From IMG/VR virus record IMGVR_UViG_3300006751_004945, positions 1-50,567 of that record: DNA of 50,567 bases, one strand, 5' to 3'. The translations under genes were made by a program, and so were the position numbers. The first letter of the stretch is position 1; each line of letters starts with the position of its first letter. The notes beneath the pieces were generated by a model, which did no database searches, was not told the origin of the DNA, and saw nothing but the letters and a program-made list of their open reading frames with translations. Positions 30,301 to 38,322 of this stretch are shown here, in pieces. Source of the stretch: a virus.

Positions 30301-33300
30301 TTTTTCTTTGTCAAGAAATCTGTAATTGTTAATTGATATTCTTTTGCGTTTAGGCTCTTGTCCTTTATTATAAAGGCATATCCATTAGTGTCCTTTGGGA
30401 ACGAATATTCAAAAACGTCGACGTCATGTTCGGTGGAATAGGACATTGTAAAGTTCCCCTCGTTTTCTAATTGCTTCTTTAAGTTGTCTGCTACGGTTGT
30501 GGGGTAGTTGGCGAGAGAGCCTGTGGTTTCCCCTTCGTTGGCGAGCAGCTTCAAAAGAAGAGACTTTCCGTCAGAGCCGGCGGACGCAAACAGTTGAAAA
30601 AACCCCAAATCGTCTCCTTTTTCCTTACCAAATGGGCCCGAGATTAAATTATTGTGTTGTCTATAGCCAGCACCCAGCTTGTCGGATAAGACCATATCCA
30701 GAAAACCTTGGTGGTCGATTAAATCATCGATAAACGCAATACTAAGCCCATCAAAATAAGCTTTTGTAGCGCTGTCTGTCGCCGCTTTTATTTCGGGGGG
30801 AGCGAGGGGGAGCAGCGCATCAGATTCTTGGTCCGGACATGATGGGTCGTCTAAAATTTTAGGTATTGAACACTCAAGCATTCCGTCCAAATTTTGGAGA
30901 ATATTATTTAAATCTTCTACATCATTTTTTGCCATCTTCTTTAGCGTTTCTAGGTGTTTTGCGCATTCAGTTTCTGGGATTCCTTTATTTTGCTGAAGAA
31001 GATTGCATCTTAATCTGCTAAATTTATCAAGGGCGCCCTGTGATTTACAAATTCCTACACTGCTGGGATTTCCGACATCTGCTAAGCCATTGTCTTCGAG
31101 GTATTTTTTGGGAATAAAATTACTTAATGAACTAAAGAGGTCCGCAACGATATTGGGGTTTGTTAAATTATTTGAAAAACTGTTATTTCTCATTTTTGCC
31201 AATTCAGAAATTAACTTTAGGACTTCGGGATTGGCATCGCCCCTTAAGAGAGAGAGCAACTCTCTCTCTGTCAAGGTAACCGAAATATCATCGACGAAGT
31301 CAGTAACCAATTGGCGTGTATTGTTCGACAGGTCCTGCGTGTATCCGGCCTTGGCTAGTAGCGCTGTGAGGTAATGATCGGTAGATTGGGCGGAAGAATC
31401 GGGTGGTAATTGGAGTGAATTATTTATTATAGCTCTGATGTCTGCGGCTGGAACGTCTCCAATTCCAAAATTTAATGGTTCGTTGCAGATTCCGTCTCCG
31501 AGCGTTGATAAAATCTTGCTTATAATATTTAAAATAGTGTTTACGGCAATTTTAACAATTATTTTTTCAGCCTCTTCTATAATTGGCTTTAAGAAGTCTC
31601 CTATTTGAAATTTTGGGAATTTTGGAAGCTTGATTGGTTTATTAAATTTAGGTAAATCCGGGAAGGACAGGGCCGGGAGATTTACACCAGGAACAGACCC
31701 CTCTAAAGAAAAAGTTGCTGGCTGTTTCAAACAAAATGTAGAATAAAAATCCGGGCCTTCAAAATGTAAAGAGGCGAGATTTAAAATGCTTTGAGGATCA
31801 ATTTCTTCGATTATTGCCTGTCTATAGGCATCATATATATATTCATCCTGTTCTGAAGATCCTCCGGAGGCAATAGTTCCAAATTTTAATTTTTCCTCAT
31901 AGATTGACAAGACTTCATCGTCGTAAGAGGGGTTCTGGTTCGAAATTTGCGCGCTTGAAAAACTTCCTTCGCGGCGGCCTTGTTCCCATGGGGGGACAAA
32001 ATTCTCCAAACCTTGCATTACAAAGGCTAGAGATTCTTGGGCACTCTGCACTGCGTCCTCTTTTGCTCCCTCTTCTTCTTGTTTTGCTTCTTTTGCTTCT
32101 TTTTTTGCTTCTTTTTTTGCTTCTTTTGCTTCTTTTTTTGCTTCTTTTGCTTCTTTTTTTGCTTCTTTTTTTGCTTCTTTTTCTTCTTTTTTTGCTTCTT
32201 TTAATATTTCCTTCTCTTCATCAGTTAATTTGCTAGCAGCTAAATTAAATTTTACCGCCTGGTTAATTGTGATTTCTCTTTGGCTAGTTGGGAGAAGGTC
32301 TAAAAATTTAACCAAAGAGGCATTATCTAAATTTAAAACAAAATTGGCCGAAAGAATTTCATTGATCTCGTTAATTGATAACTCTTGCATTGCCTTATTT
32401 AGGCCGATTCGCGCGAGAGCAGACACTCCTCTTTTCGCGACAGAGTTTACCACCTCTCCCCATAAAGTATATACATCAGAATCATTTCCGTAATTATTAA
32501 TAAGCTCTGGAAATGCATTAACCAGCTCGTCACCGACGGGGATTCGCTCATCAATGAGCATTTGGTATCTTTGCCTCATAGATTGAGGATCTTCTAGGGC
32601 CTTTGCAACCTGCAAGGAATCCTTGAGAGTCTTATAAGGCTTGGAATTATATTGGTCCTCAATAAATTTTCTAAAGGGATAAATTTCGCCGGCAGACTTC
32701 ATATCTATAAAATCATTCCCAGATGCACCTTGTCCCAAATATTTTTGAGTAAATTCTCGCCACCCTATTGGGTCCTTAGCATTAAGGTCGGAATAAATTT
32801 CTGGAAGTCTTTGCACTAAAAGTATAGTATTTGAATTAGATGCATCTCTGTGTTTTTTGAACTCCTCTAGTCCTTGAACTAAAAATTCAGAGCATCCCTT
32901 TTTTTGGCCTACCTTCACATAATCCAAGCTTCCATTAAACCCAATTTTTATTTTTTGCAATTCCTTAATTGAAAAGCCATTTTTTCCCAGGAATCTCAAA
33001 AGAGCCCCCTTGAAGCCGGCTAGGCGAGAGGCCTCTTTCGACAAATTTATGGATGTTGTTTGTGCTGGGTCATAATATGATACTGAGACTTGCTCTTTCG
33101 AGAGCTTTATCATTTTCTTTGCCACATTATCAAACATTTCAGACATTTTTTTTGCCTTAAAAACGACGAAAGCGCTGAGTGGGGTGCCAGGGTTTGTGGT
33201 TTGGGGCGGTCGGGGTGTTGAGGCAGCCGGGATTGAATTATCCAGAACCTGATCGGGTATTATATTTTTTGCAGAATCGGCTTCTTTTGTCGGTACAGAA

Positions 33301-33764
33301 TGGTTTTGGGACGCGTCGGCTTTGGATGTGGACTCGTCTGCTTTGTCATCGAAGGGGGTGTCGAAAGGGGGAGGTTCGTCGGTGGAGGGTATTTTTTCGA
33401 AAATTTCAACCGGGACTGTTACTAAGACTTTTGGCAAGATTTTAAGCCTAGGATCAATATATAAATCCTCTAGCGTCAGATCTTCCATTGAAATTAAATC
33501 TTTTAAATTATCTCTTGATTTTCCATAAAAACCCAAAAGGTCGTCGAGGGCTTCGATTTTTACGGCGGACGCGTCCACCTCTTCAAGAGTCTTTACTTCC
33601 TCCTTTAGAACAATTGTGTCGGAATAAGTTGAGTCTTTTTCATTTATAAAGGGCTCTTCTGTCTTCCTCCAGTCTGGAGTTGGTGCCGGGTTTTTTTTAC
33701 ATTTATTTGGAGGCGGTGTACAATTCACCTCTTCTGGAAATTCTAATTTGCACTCTTCTTCCAT
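27351..33764 (-). CDS. Giant virion protein with KEAK-rich low-complexity region (2137 aa)
   Basis: No family is recognised for this largest protein of the window. The N-terminal 200 residues are Pro/Asp/Ser/Lys-rich and probably disordered. Residues of about 518-564 are an almost pure Lys/Glu/Ala repeat likely to form a charged helix. Near 700-745 a Pro/Phe/Lys strand (FPKFQIGDFLKPI) runs into an Ile/Val-rich amphipathic helix ending ILSTLGDGIC. The C-terminal half is mixed helix and strand. I set the start at the ATG at 33764, two bases past the previous stop; an earlier in-frame ATG would overlap that gene. Lying between the spike-like protein and gp25, it could be a hub, tape-measure or baseplate component, which is inference only. 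Confidence 0.65.
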   Translation of the reverse strand: MEEECKLEFPEEVNCTPPPNKCKKNPAPTPDWRKTEEPFINEKDSTYSDTIVLKEEVKTLEEVDASAVKIEALDDLLGFYGKSRDNLKDLISMEDLTLEDLYIDPRLKILPKVLVTVPVEIFEKIPSTDEPPPFDTPFDDKADESTSKADASQNHSVPTKEADSAKNIIPDQVLDNSIPAASTPRPPQTTNPGTPLSAFVVFKAKKMSEMFDNVAKKMIKLSKEQVSVSYYDPAQTTSINLSKEASRLAGFKGALLRFLGKNGFSIKELQKIKIGFNGSLDYVKVGQKKGCSEFLVQGLEEFKKHRDASNSNTILLVQRLPEIYSDLNAKDPIGWREFTQKYLGQGASGNDFIDMKSAGEIYPFRKFIEDQYNSKPYKTLKDSLQVAKALEDPQSMRQRYQMLIDERIPVGDELVNAFPELINNYGNDSDVYTLWGEVVNSVAKRGVSALARIGLNKAMQELSINEINEILSANFVLNLDNASLVKFLDLLPTSQREITINQAVKFNLAASKLTDEEKEILKEAKKEEKEAKKEAKKEAKEAKKEAKEAKKEAKKEAKEAKQEEEGAKEDAVQSAQESLAFVMQGLENFVPPWEQGRREGSFSSAQISNQNPSYDDEVLSIYEEKLKFGTIASGGSSEQDEYIYDAYRQAIIEEIDPQSILNLASLHFEGPDFYSTFCLKQPATFSLEGSVPGVNLPALSFPDLPKFNKPIKLPKFPKFQIGDFLKPIIEEAEKIIVKIAVNTILNIISKILSTLGDGICNEPLNFGIGDVPAADIRAIINNSLQLPPDSSAQSTDHYLTALLAKAGYTQDLSNNTRQLVTDFVDDISVTLTERELLSLLRGDANPEVLKLISELAKMRNNSFSNNLTNPNIVADLFSSLSNFIPKKYLEDNGLADVGNPSSVGICKSQGALDKFSRLRCNLLQQNKGIPETECAKHLETLKKMAKNDVEDLNNILQNLDGMLECSIPKILDDPSCPDQESDALLPLAPPEIKAATDSATKAYFDGLSIAFIDDLIDHQGFLDMVLSDKLGAGYRQHNNLISGPFGKEKGDDLGFFQLFASAGSDGKSLLLKLLANEGETTGSLANYPTTVADNLKKQLENEGNFTMSYSTEHDVDVFEYSFPKDTNGYAFIIKDKSLNAKEYQLTITDFLTKKKTKGNEIIIEGDEAIDSDLQNYLESDLQINLNSPNQNKKTAIQKIILNSWKSVPGYSSSHDALLEKFGEELFYYFYKRYLNLIATQIVDSGASSSFYFGYDESAEAEIICLDYKKYGGSEEHPAFYLQYPERTGWLGILDKMVPEYDGLEPRREGIVNFSEIASEVSDNTNLFKDDLRLNVNQKKIFVPPFYQIFDRSTKAFIEGALKSTIRIYIVDVILKGLPAFNAFSVKFPQNYDDTLAAYIAKEMKEGLLEEGSNFFGLREDSYYLEFLEQMVQLFGEKVDAGLVDPTEAEWAAIDYLNKEQVKLNGDCKQDKKFKKKQKYEFLRRQDIDDAAQIIAKRYVKDGLEEESKRFREQISIDSWDVDPYFISTADWINYPAGITSWNTGPFKKEMAVRDVVPSVIKDENDILYDLKKISDSGEYGFSTDRQNSDYKPFILEKYIMIEDYEAEEADSLGLTIPDEILYRDPSLFGVVNVVKWDEFLNSIGETYSDKMISDFWKSWKFGIRISIIPPSGASTSSSESQSWDEDFKEISTSLSTQACQNTKAFRLGTYPICLFPISSMEEEIEDSQILNFSDGKIITSFDSKLTCLLVDFFDSAQYKAVFKYSLSFTRILSMLAIYTIKGFLPSLSPGEDAIYLGPHRGFKSWDRQTFKKSKDQARMMFEALYNSQNPNYKDRKQLGFADNYRIQKTIKLPFIDEGLKWWERNLQRMRPFDKEGKPLSHRCDVSEDPPVQTSTSNNLDDESARTSTPDEDSSLIFKTDSALFGYYRDITEELFGVFDDLLEKNSDPFIDLKLARPLGYTEFSTHDSEFLREYFKYTISQIRSIKSTLPHSGGARTFEPPKLPPSYETAMTATGTTGEDSMGSLAINILEKILDSLDSHISSIEDSSSPSGKGGSNTVFNNAIAKNNLRHKELSGLIADLRNLLNKQWSYETEVSGFENGYHGDYDALEYAEGALEQVVKRIVTNDFSKDLGETIN
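32071..32210 (-). repeat. In-frame GCTTCTTTTTTT-type tandem repeat (KEAK codons)
   Basis: About 140 bases are built from short units of GCTTCTTTT and GCTTCTTTTTTT (plus-strand view), encoding alternating KEA and KKEA steps. The unit arrangement repeats imperfectly, so slippage in multiples of three could alter length without breaking the frame. Confidence 0.85.
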
Positions 33765-33765
33765 C

Positions 33766-34761
33766 TTAATTTGTCCTGTTTTGGCCGTTAATGTATTTTG
33801 GTCCAAATGGATATAAATAATTAAAATCAAACATAAGCATATTTATTTTATTTAGCCAGAGGTTCGGTAACTTCGAAATTAAATTTGTTGCAACTGGAAC
33901 ACCTACCGGGATTAAATCCAAAGAGGGGGCCATTCCAAAAGACGGGTTGTGGGTGTGGGCCTGTACGCCGGCATTAAATGCCATCTGATTCATCATAAAT
34001 GCTAAAACAGTGGCGTTAAGATCACTTAGATTATCTTTTAAATCTTTTATCGCCTCGACCAAATTACCGCCGATGGGTATCGGCTGCAAATCTTCGTCAT
34101 TATTTCCTGCAATAAGGTCGATTCCCTTTGTGGCCATAAGAAGAGAGCCCCACGAGTTTGTATCGTCGGTGCCAGTGACAAGTTTGATTCCCTGCCTGGA
34201 TGCAATTCTTACTGCGTCAGCTTTCAAACCAATGGTTGAGCGGGATGCGGAGCGGCCGACGGATCCGTCGCATAAATCTAAATAATCATCTATGTCTGCT
34301 TTTTGACTTATATAGACTCTGGCAGAATCTGCTTTAAAGTTTGGATCAGCGCTGATTCCCTCTCTTGGGCCGACAGCATTCATTGTGCCAACAGAAATGT
34401 CTATCGCAGAGGCCTGCGAGTGGCCGGCGCCACCATAGCCGCTTGCTTTGGATGCGGGGCGGTCTCTCCCTAATATAATTCTTGCATTATTATTATTTGT
34501 AATTTCTTTCTCGCCGGCTGCTTTAGCGTAGAGGGGGACGGCCTCAGCTGATCGGGCGTTATTTAGGCCCAAAACAGAAGGGTCGAAGTCTGTTTGGCTT
34601 ACCCTTGGTGATTCAGAGGTATCATCCGTGGCCTCACAAACACCCAGATTAACAACCTCTTCCTGCCCTTTGGTTAAGTATTTGTAAGTTCGGGCGGCGA
34701 TGGAAAGGGATGTTGCCTGTAGCTTGTAGGCTGTATAAATGGCTGGTATAATTAATGGCAT
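33766..34761 (-). CDS. Putative baseplate spike-like protein
   Basis: This 331-residue protein has a central run of short beta-type repeats: NARIILGRDRPASK, ADSARVYISQKADID, KADAVRIASRQGIKLVTG and LMATKGIDLIAG, at about residues 90-220. Such strand-turn repeats resemble the beta-prism or beta-helix of contractile tail spikes (T4 gp5 C-terminus, gpV, VgrG). A helical segment and a His-containing QAHTHNP motif follow near 265. It lies directly downstream of the M23 peptidase protein and upstream of gp25, where spike and hub genes are expected. RBS AGGAGG is strong. The spike role is inferred from repeats and synteny. Confidence 0.6.
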   Translation of the reverse strand: MPLIIPAIYTAYKLQATSLSIAARTYKYLTKGQEEVVNLGVCEATDDTSESPRVSQTDFDPSVLGLNNARSAEAVPLYAKAAGEKEITNNNNARIILGRDRPASKASGYGGAGHSQASAIDISVGTMNAVGPREGISADPNFKADSARVYISQKADIDDYLDLCDGSVGRSASRSTIGLKADAVRIASRQGIKLVTGTDDTNSWGSLLMATKGIDLIAGNNDEDLQPIPIGGNLVEAIKDLKDNLSDLNATVLAFMMNQMAFNAGVQAHTHNPSFGMAPSLDLIPVGVPVATNLISKLPNLWLNKINMLMFDFNYLYPFGPKYINGQNRTN

Positions 34762-34775
34762 TTCTTTTCTCCTCC

Positions 34776-36509
34776 TTAACTTTTCGCGGTGGGCGGGGCG
34801 CTTGCCTGCGGCGACTTAGAAATATCTGCTTGTTTTTCGTTGCCGACGTCTGTGGCTGCCGGATTCTCTGTTGAAGTTTCTGATACTTTTGGTTGATTAA
34901 CTACATAAGTTAGCTCCGCTTCTGTCAGCGGATTTCCAATTACTGGCTTATACCATATTCTATTAATTGAGCGCCCTGGCTTGGAGTATGGGTTTCTCTC
35001 AACTTTAGGCGAGATATATTGTTGCCCGGTTATAAAGGTGCCAACTCTATAATTTATCCTCAAGTCTTTGTCTTTATTGCTCTTGACGGTTTTTCTGCAC
35101 CACCCGGAGGCGCCTGGGGTCGTATCATTATTTCGGATGGCACCATTTCCTTCGTCTTCTATCATTGCAATTGCATTTATGTCCAAATAACAATATGGGC
35201 CCGGATCGACGTAAACTCCCTTGTAAACCACATCTAAATGCAGATGGGCTTTAAACCACGGAGTTCCACCAACGTAGCCGATTATTTGACCTTTTTTGAC
35301 CTTTTGACCCGTTTTAACAAGGGGGGGTTCTTTCATGTGGAGATATCTGGTGCCGTAGCAAATTGAACTTTTGGCGTTATGTCCCTGACTTCCGCCGCTT
35401 TTTCTTTGCTCGCGGGTCAACCGCTCTGGCCAGTGGAGCAACTCACAATGCCAGCCGGCTTGGCTATTCATTCCAGAGTCAAATGATTTTGAATATATCT
35501 TTTTACCCTTCTCGTCCACCCTGCCGGTGTCCGTCACGCCAATTGCATATCTATGCTGTGTTTCGCGCTGTATCTGCTTACCTGTGGCTGTGTCAGCATG
35601 TGCAACATATCCGTCAGCCATGGCGTAAATGGGGGTCCCATTCGTCCCGATATCTATGCCGGCGTGGGTGCCGGAACGGTCGCCCCTTACATATGTTGGA
35701 GAATGGATCGAGCCGGCCAGCACTCCATTTAAGGGATGAAGAAATGGTCGGTAATCTGGAGGGATGTTTGGATCTAATTTTTCATTATTAAATTCTATTG
35801 GCGGGACGTCCAAAACAGAGTCCGGAAGAATATCTATTAATGGCGATGAGTTGCCGTTTTTAAATGCTTTTTTAGGGTCGGCGCTGGTAGCGGTAGCGCT
35901 GGGTGTCCCGGCGGGTGTAGTTCCTGGTTGGGCCCATTCGGGAGGCAGGAAATTCGCCGTGTTTCTGTCAAGAGTTTGCAAAATTCTTCCGCCGCTAAAA
36001 TTCTTCCTGTCTTTATAATCAACCAATAAGAAGTCACCAGAAGTCACGTCAATGTCTTTATATCCCTCGGTATCTGGAGAAATAACAAATGCCCCTCCGC
36101 CGTCCGATATCATTGCGAGAATACGCTCGTTGTGCTTAAGCCTCTCCTCCTCTTCTAGGCCGGCAAGTTTTTCCGATTTCCACTGTGGGATGTGAGCGTG
36201 AAGTTCGGGTATATATGCGATTACCCTCAAGGGCGGCTTTACTGATCCGAACATCTGGTATATATTTACAAATAATCCAGCGGGCGGCGGTTTTATTACC
36301 TTGAGTGCTATTGCTTGGACCGGGAATGTTGGCAGAGCATCTTGGCCCTGATCCATCACCCACTCTGTAGCTGCTTTAGTTTGTGAAATTCCGGCGCGGA
36401 TCATCTCATTCAACATTCGAAATCCACCGAATGGCATCGTCATGGGATTCAAATCCCCGATAAGTGGAAACCACTTGTCGCCGGCGTCGTCGTCGTCGTT
36501 ATTATTCAT
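34776..36509 (-). CDS. Tail-associated M23 peptidoglycan endopeptidase
   Basis: This is a 577-residue protein whose residues of about 255-435 form an M23 (lysostaphin-type) metallopeptidase. The zinc ligands are H282 and D286 in THAGID, plus H424 in HLHLD, with H422 and H391 (YLHM) as likely catalytic histidines. It would cut peptidoglycan peptide bridges during tail penetration, the role of the gp5 lysozyme in T4. The N-terminal 170 residues look like a beta-rich hub or spike attachment part, followed by a Pro/Ala/Thr linker (about 190-215). I chose the ATG at 36509 (AGGAG upstream, 8-base overlap with the prior stop) over upstream starts that run into the previous gene. Confidence 0.82.
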   Translation of the reverse strand: MNNNDDDDAGDKWFPLIGDLNPMTMPFGGFRMLNEMIRAGISQTKAATEWVMDQGQDALPTFPVQAIALKVIKPPPAGLFVNIYQMFGSVKPPLRVIAYIPELHAHIPQWKSEKLAGLEEEERLKHNERILAMISDGGGAFVISPDTEGYKDIDVTSGDFLLVDYKDRKNFSGGRILQTLDRNTANFLPPEWAQPGTTPAGTPSATATSADPKKAFKNGNSSPLIDILPDSVLDVPPIEFNNEKLDPNIPPDYRPFLHPLNGVLAGSIHSPTYVRGDRSGTHAGIDIGTNGTPIYAMADGYVAHADTATGKQIQRETQHRYAIGVTDTGRVDEKGKKIYSKSFDSGMNSQAGWHCELLHWPERLTREQRKSGGSQGHNAKSSICYGTRYLHMKEPPLVKTGQKVKKGQIIGYVGGTPWFKAHLHLDVVYKGVYVDPGPYCYLDINAIAMIEDEGNGAIRNNDTTPGASGWCRKTVKSNKDKDLRINYRVGTFITGQQYISPKVERNPYSKPGRSINRIWYKPVIGNPLTEAELTYVVNQPKVSETSTENPAATDVGNEKQADISKSPQASAPPTAKS

Positions 36510-36795
36510 TTTGAGAGGTCTCCTGCAACAAATCAAAGATTTCGGCCTTATCGTTGTCAGTGAGACCTTCTTGTTTTGTTTCTTTTTTCTGGAGTAATGT
36601 GGCAACCTTTACTAGCTGCTCATTGGATCTTTGTAGGGTTTCGACATATTTCGCAGCGGTTATTCCCACCTCCCTATGCCTTTCATCACTCTTACTTAAA
36701 TAGACCATTACATCGTCAAGTAGGCGGCGCGTCACATCTCTATCATTTCTTATGTTTTTGATGGCTTCGTCGATGTACTTGTCGATCTTTTTCAT
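36502..36795 (-). CDS. Small helical protein between sigma factor and tail peptidase
   Basis: This 97-residue, almost wholly helical protein is highly charged, with heptad-like patterning around VGITAAKYVETLQRSNEQLVK split over residues 45-65. The ATG at 36795 overlaps the sigma factor stop (ATGA) and has GGGGAGA upstream; an ATG six codons earlier lies inside the sigma gene and is less likely. The C-terminal AEIFDLLQ could be a short protein-binding motif. Position beside the gp55-like gene raises a gp33-like co-activator, and its helical size would also fit a small terminase subunit. Neither can be decided from sequence alone, so I call it hypothetical. Confidence 0.6.
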   Translation of the reverse strand: MKKIDKYIDEAIKNIRNDRDVTRRLLDDVMVYLSKSDERHREVGITAAKYVETLQRSNEQLVKVATLLQKKETKQEGLTDNDKAEIFDLLQETSQNE

Positions 36796-37517
36796 AAATC
36801 TCCCCGGTCCCACTTGGCTTTAAAAATTCTATAACGGTTTCTCATTTTATTCAAACAATTCACAATTTGTTTTGTGTTCAAACCAGTTATTTCCCTTATA
36901 TATAAATAAATAGCCTTCTTATTAAAAATTTCTATTTCATCTGGAGAACTTAGGATGATTTTTATGGCTTCGAGGACTTTTTTTTCATTTTCCCGCAGCT
37001 TCATTTTATCCCAACCCTCTATTTCCTTCCAAAGGTGGGCCCAAAATTCATCTTTTTCGCGGACTTCGTCGTAATCCATTTCTACGGCGACATATTTTAA
37101 TTCCATTTCTTTTGACAGATCTTGAAACTCTATCTCTCTTTGTCGGCTTCTTTTATTTTTCTTTACTTTCTGGATAAACCAGTTTTTCGTGATTACAGAG
37201 AAGTAAGAAAAAGCTTTAGAACCCTTTTCCGGCTTGTATTTATCGAGAACAGTCGTGAGCCAAACTTTACAATCTTCGCGTAAAGTATCGATGTTTGGGA
37301 GGGTTGTAAATCTGTAAGTGAAAACTATTTTGTCTACCATTTCACTCAATGGTGGCTGGATTAACGTCCTGTATAACTCTTCTCGGCGATCATAATCCGT
37401 TGAATTATTATATTCTATGATTGCGTTTTCATGAATCTTTGTGAAATATTTTTTTGAGTTTTTACTTCTTCTTATTCTTCTACGTTTTTTCTTCTTAGGG
37501 ACTTGAGATGTCGTCAT
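36792..37517 (-). CDS. T4 gp55-like late transcription sigma factor
   Basis: This 241-residue protein would redirect host RNA polymerase to phage late promoters. A strongly basic N-terminus (KKKKRRRIRRSK) precedes a sigma region 2-like core. Residues 93-123 contain YKPEKGSKAFSYFSVITKNW and a basic tail, the pattern seen in gp55 proteins (FxPEKxxxxFxYFxxxxxN). A C-terminal helical part with LYIREITGLNTKQIVNCLNK resembles a helix-turn-helix. No sigma region 1 is present, as expected for gp55. It overlaps the preceding membrane protein gene by 23 bases and the following small gene by 4, inside a cluster headed by a perfect sigma70-type promoter. Confidence 0.83.
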   Translation of the reverse strand: MTTSQVPKKKKRRRIRRSKNSKKYFTKIHENAIIEYNNSTDYDRREELYRTLIQPPLSEMVDKIVFTYRFTTLPNIDTLREDCKVWLTTVLDKYKPEKGSKAFSYFSVITKNWFIQKVKKNKRSRQREIEFQDLSKEMELKYVAVEMDYDEVREKDEFWAHLWKEIEGWDKMKLRENEKKVLEAIKIILSSPDEIEIFNKKAIYLYIREITGLNTKQIVNCLNKMRNRYRIFKAKWDRGDL

Positions 37518-37821
37518 TTATACTTTCCTCTTTTTTGTCTGAGTCGGAATACAAATTATATTGATCGAATACAGAGGTTAAATCCTCTGCGTGTTGCAAT
37601 AGGTGGCGCAGAGTTTCATCGCCGTAAAATGTTTCCAATTCATAGACAGATCTCAAGTGATTGGTAAAATTATTGATGACTGTCGTGTTTTCTGTTAATT
37701 CTTCATCATAGTATCTGACCTGCTTGACAAGGTTAGCCACATACCATAAAGTAGCTGCGTGGGCAACAAGACTAAAAATAAACAATAGGACAAAGATCCC
37801 GAAGATTACTGTCCAATTCAT
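37495..37821 (-). CDS. Small membrane-anchored hypothetical protein
   Basis: This 108-residue protein has one N-terminal transmembrane segment (residues 4-28, VIFGIFVLLFIFSLVAHAAT) and an acidic, helical soluble tail. No family is recognised. The start overlaps the previous stop as ATGA, and the end overlaps the sigma factor start by 23 bases, so expression is tightly coupled to that gene. Whether it acts at the host inner membrane is inferred only from the hydrophobic segment. Confidence 0.65.
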   Translation of the reverse strand: MNWTVIFGIFVLLFIFSLVAHAATLWYVANLVKQVRYYDEELTENTTVINNFTNHLRSVYELETFYGDETLRHLLQHAEDLTSVFDQYNLYSDSDKKEESINDDISSP

Positions 37822-38078
37822 GCTTTATATTCCTTTTCTCTCAATTTCTTTTTTTCTTCAGAAATAGATTTTTTATTCTTCTTTATGTAATCTTCAACAA
37901 CGGATCCAACTTTTTTGTCGGAACTCTTGTTGATTTTGTTTATATAAGAAGGTATAGATGGAACACGACGAAAGGCCTGGGAGTTACAAATATTGCAATT
38001 CTCCAGGCTTTCCGACATGCCGTGCTTTATTTCGAAGTATTCATCGCAATCTTCGCAATGATAATTATACCTCGGCAT
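37818..38078 (-). CDS. FmdB-like zinc ribbon protein
   Basis: This 86-residue protein begins MPRYNYHCEDCDEYFE, the signature of FmdB/putative regulatory zinc ribbons. Four cysteines, C8, C11, C28 and C31, form the metal site, followed by a basic, helical tail. The start at 38078 overlaps the preceding gene by 14 bases and was preferred to an ATG ten codons earlier because the family normally starts MPxYxYxC. Such proteins may bind nucleic acid or protein partners. Its place next to the sigma factor suggests a transcription-linked role, which is inference. Confidence 0.75.
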   Translation of the reverse strand: MPRYNYHCEDCDEYFEIKHGMSESLENCNICNSQAFRRVPSIPSYINKINKSSDKKVGSVVEDYIKKNKKSISEEKKKLREKEYKA

Positions 38079-38259
38079 CTGTTTGTTCTTCTTCCTCTTG
38101 TTGACCAAACTCTAAAATGGGCGGATTTTCCACCACTAACCCATCGTCGGTCTCTTTAAAGACGAATTCTTGAAAGACAGGAACAATGTCTGATTGTTCC
38201 ATCAATGATTTTTGTAGCGCCATCATTACTGCGCCGATTGCTTGATTTGATAAATGCAT
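38065..38259 (-). CDS. Small acidic protein, first gene of the sigma-factor operon
   Basis: This 64-residue protein has a helical N-terminus (MHLSNQAIGAVMMALQKSLM) and an acidic Glu-rich tail. A strong AAGGAGAT ribosome site lies seven bases before the ATG, 22 bases downstream of a perfect TTGACA/TATAAT promoter, so it should be well expressed. No family is recognised. By size, acidity and operon with a gp55-like gene it could be a transcription accessory factor, but no motif proves it. Confidence 0.65.
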   Translation of the reverse strand: MHLSNQAIGAVMMALQKSLMEQSDIVPVFQEFVFKETDDGLVVENPPILEFGQQEEEEQTDAEV

Positions 38260-38280
38260 AATTATCTCCTTTGTATCTAT

Positions 38281-38309
38281 ATTATAACCTTTTATTCCGC
38301 ATTTGTCAA
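38281..38309 (-). promoter_or_regulatory. Perfect-consensus sigma70 promoter for the sigma-factor operon
   Basis: On the minus strand TTGACA (38309-38304), a 17-base spacer and TATAAT (38286-38281) match the bacterial sigma70 consensus exactly. The predicted start lies near 38274, about 15 bases before the ATG at 38259. It sits in the 63-base gap after the sugar dehydrogenase, separating the carbohydrate operon from the late-regulator genes. Confidence 0.85.
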
Positions 38310-38322
38310 GGAATAAAGTGAA

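Noticed and set aside
32071-32210. CRISPR-like short repeat
   Set aside because: The repeats are contiguous, in frame and encode KEAK residues, with no spacers.
33815-33825. TATAAATA late-promoter match on the plus strand
   Set aside because: It points to no plus-strand gene and lies in the coding end of the spike-like gene.
35363-35791. Plus-strand open frame of about 142 codons
   Set aside because: It is opposite the M23 peptidase gene, whose catalytic motifs prove the minus-strand frame.
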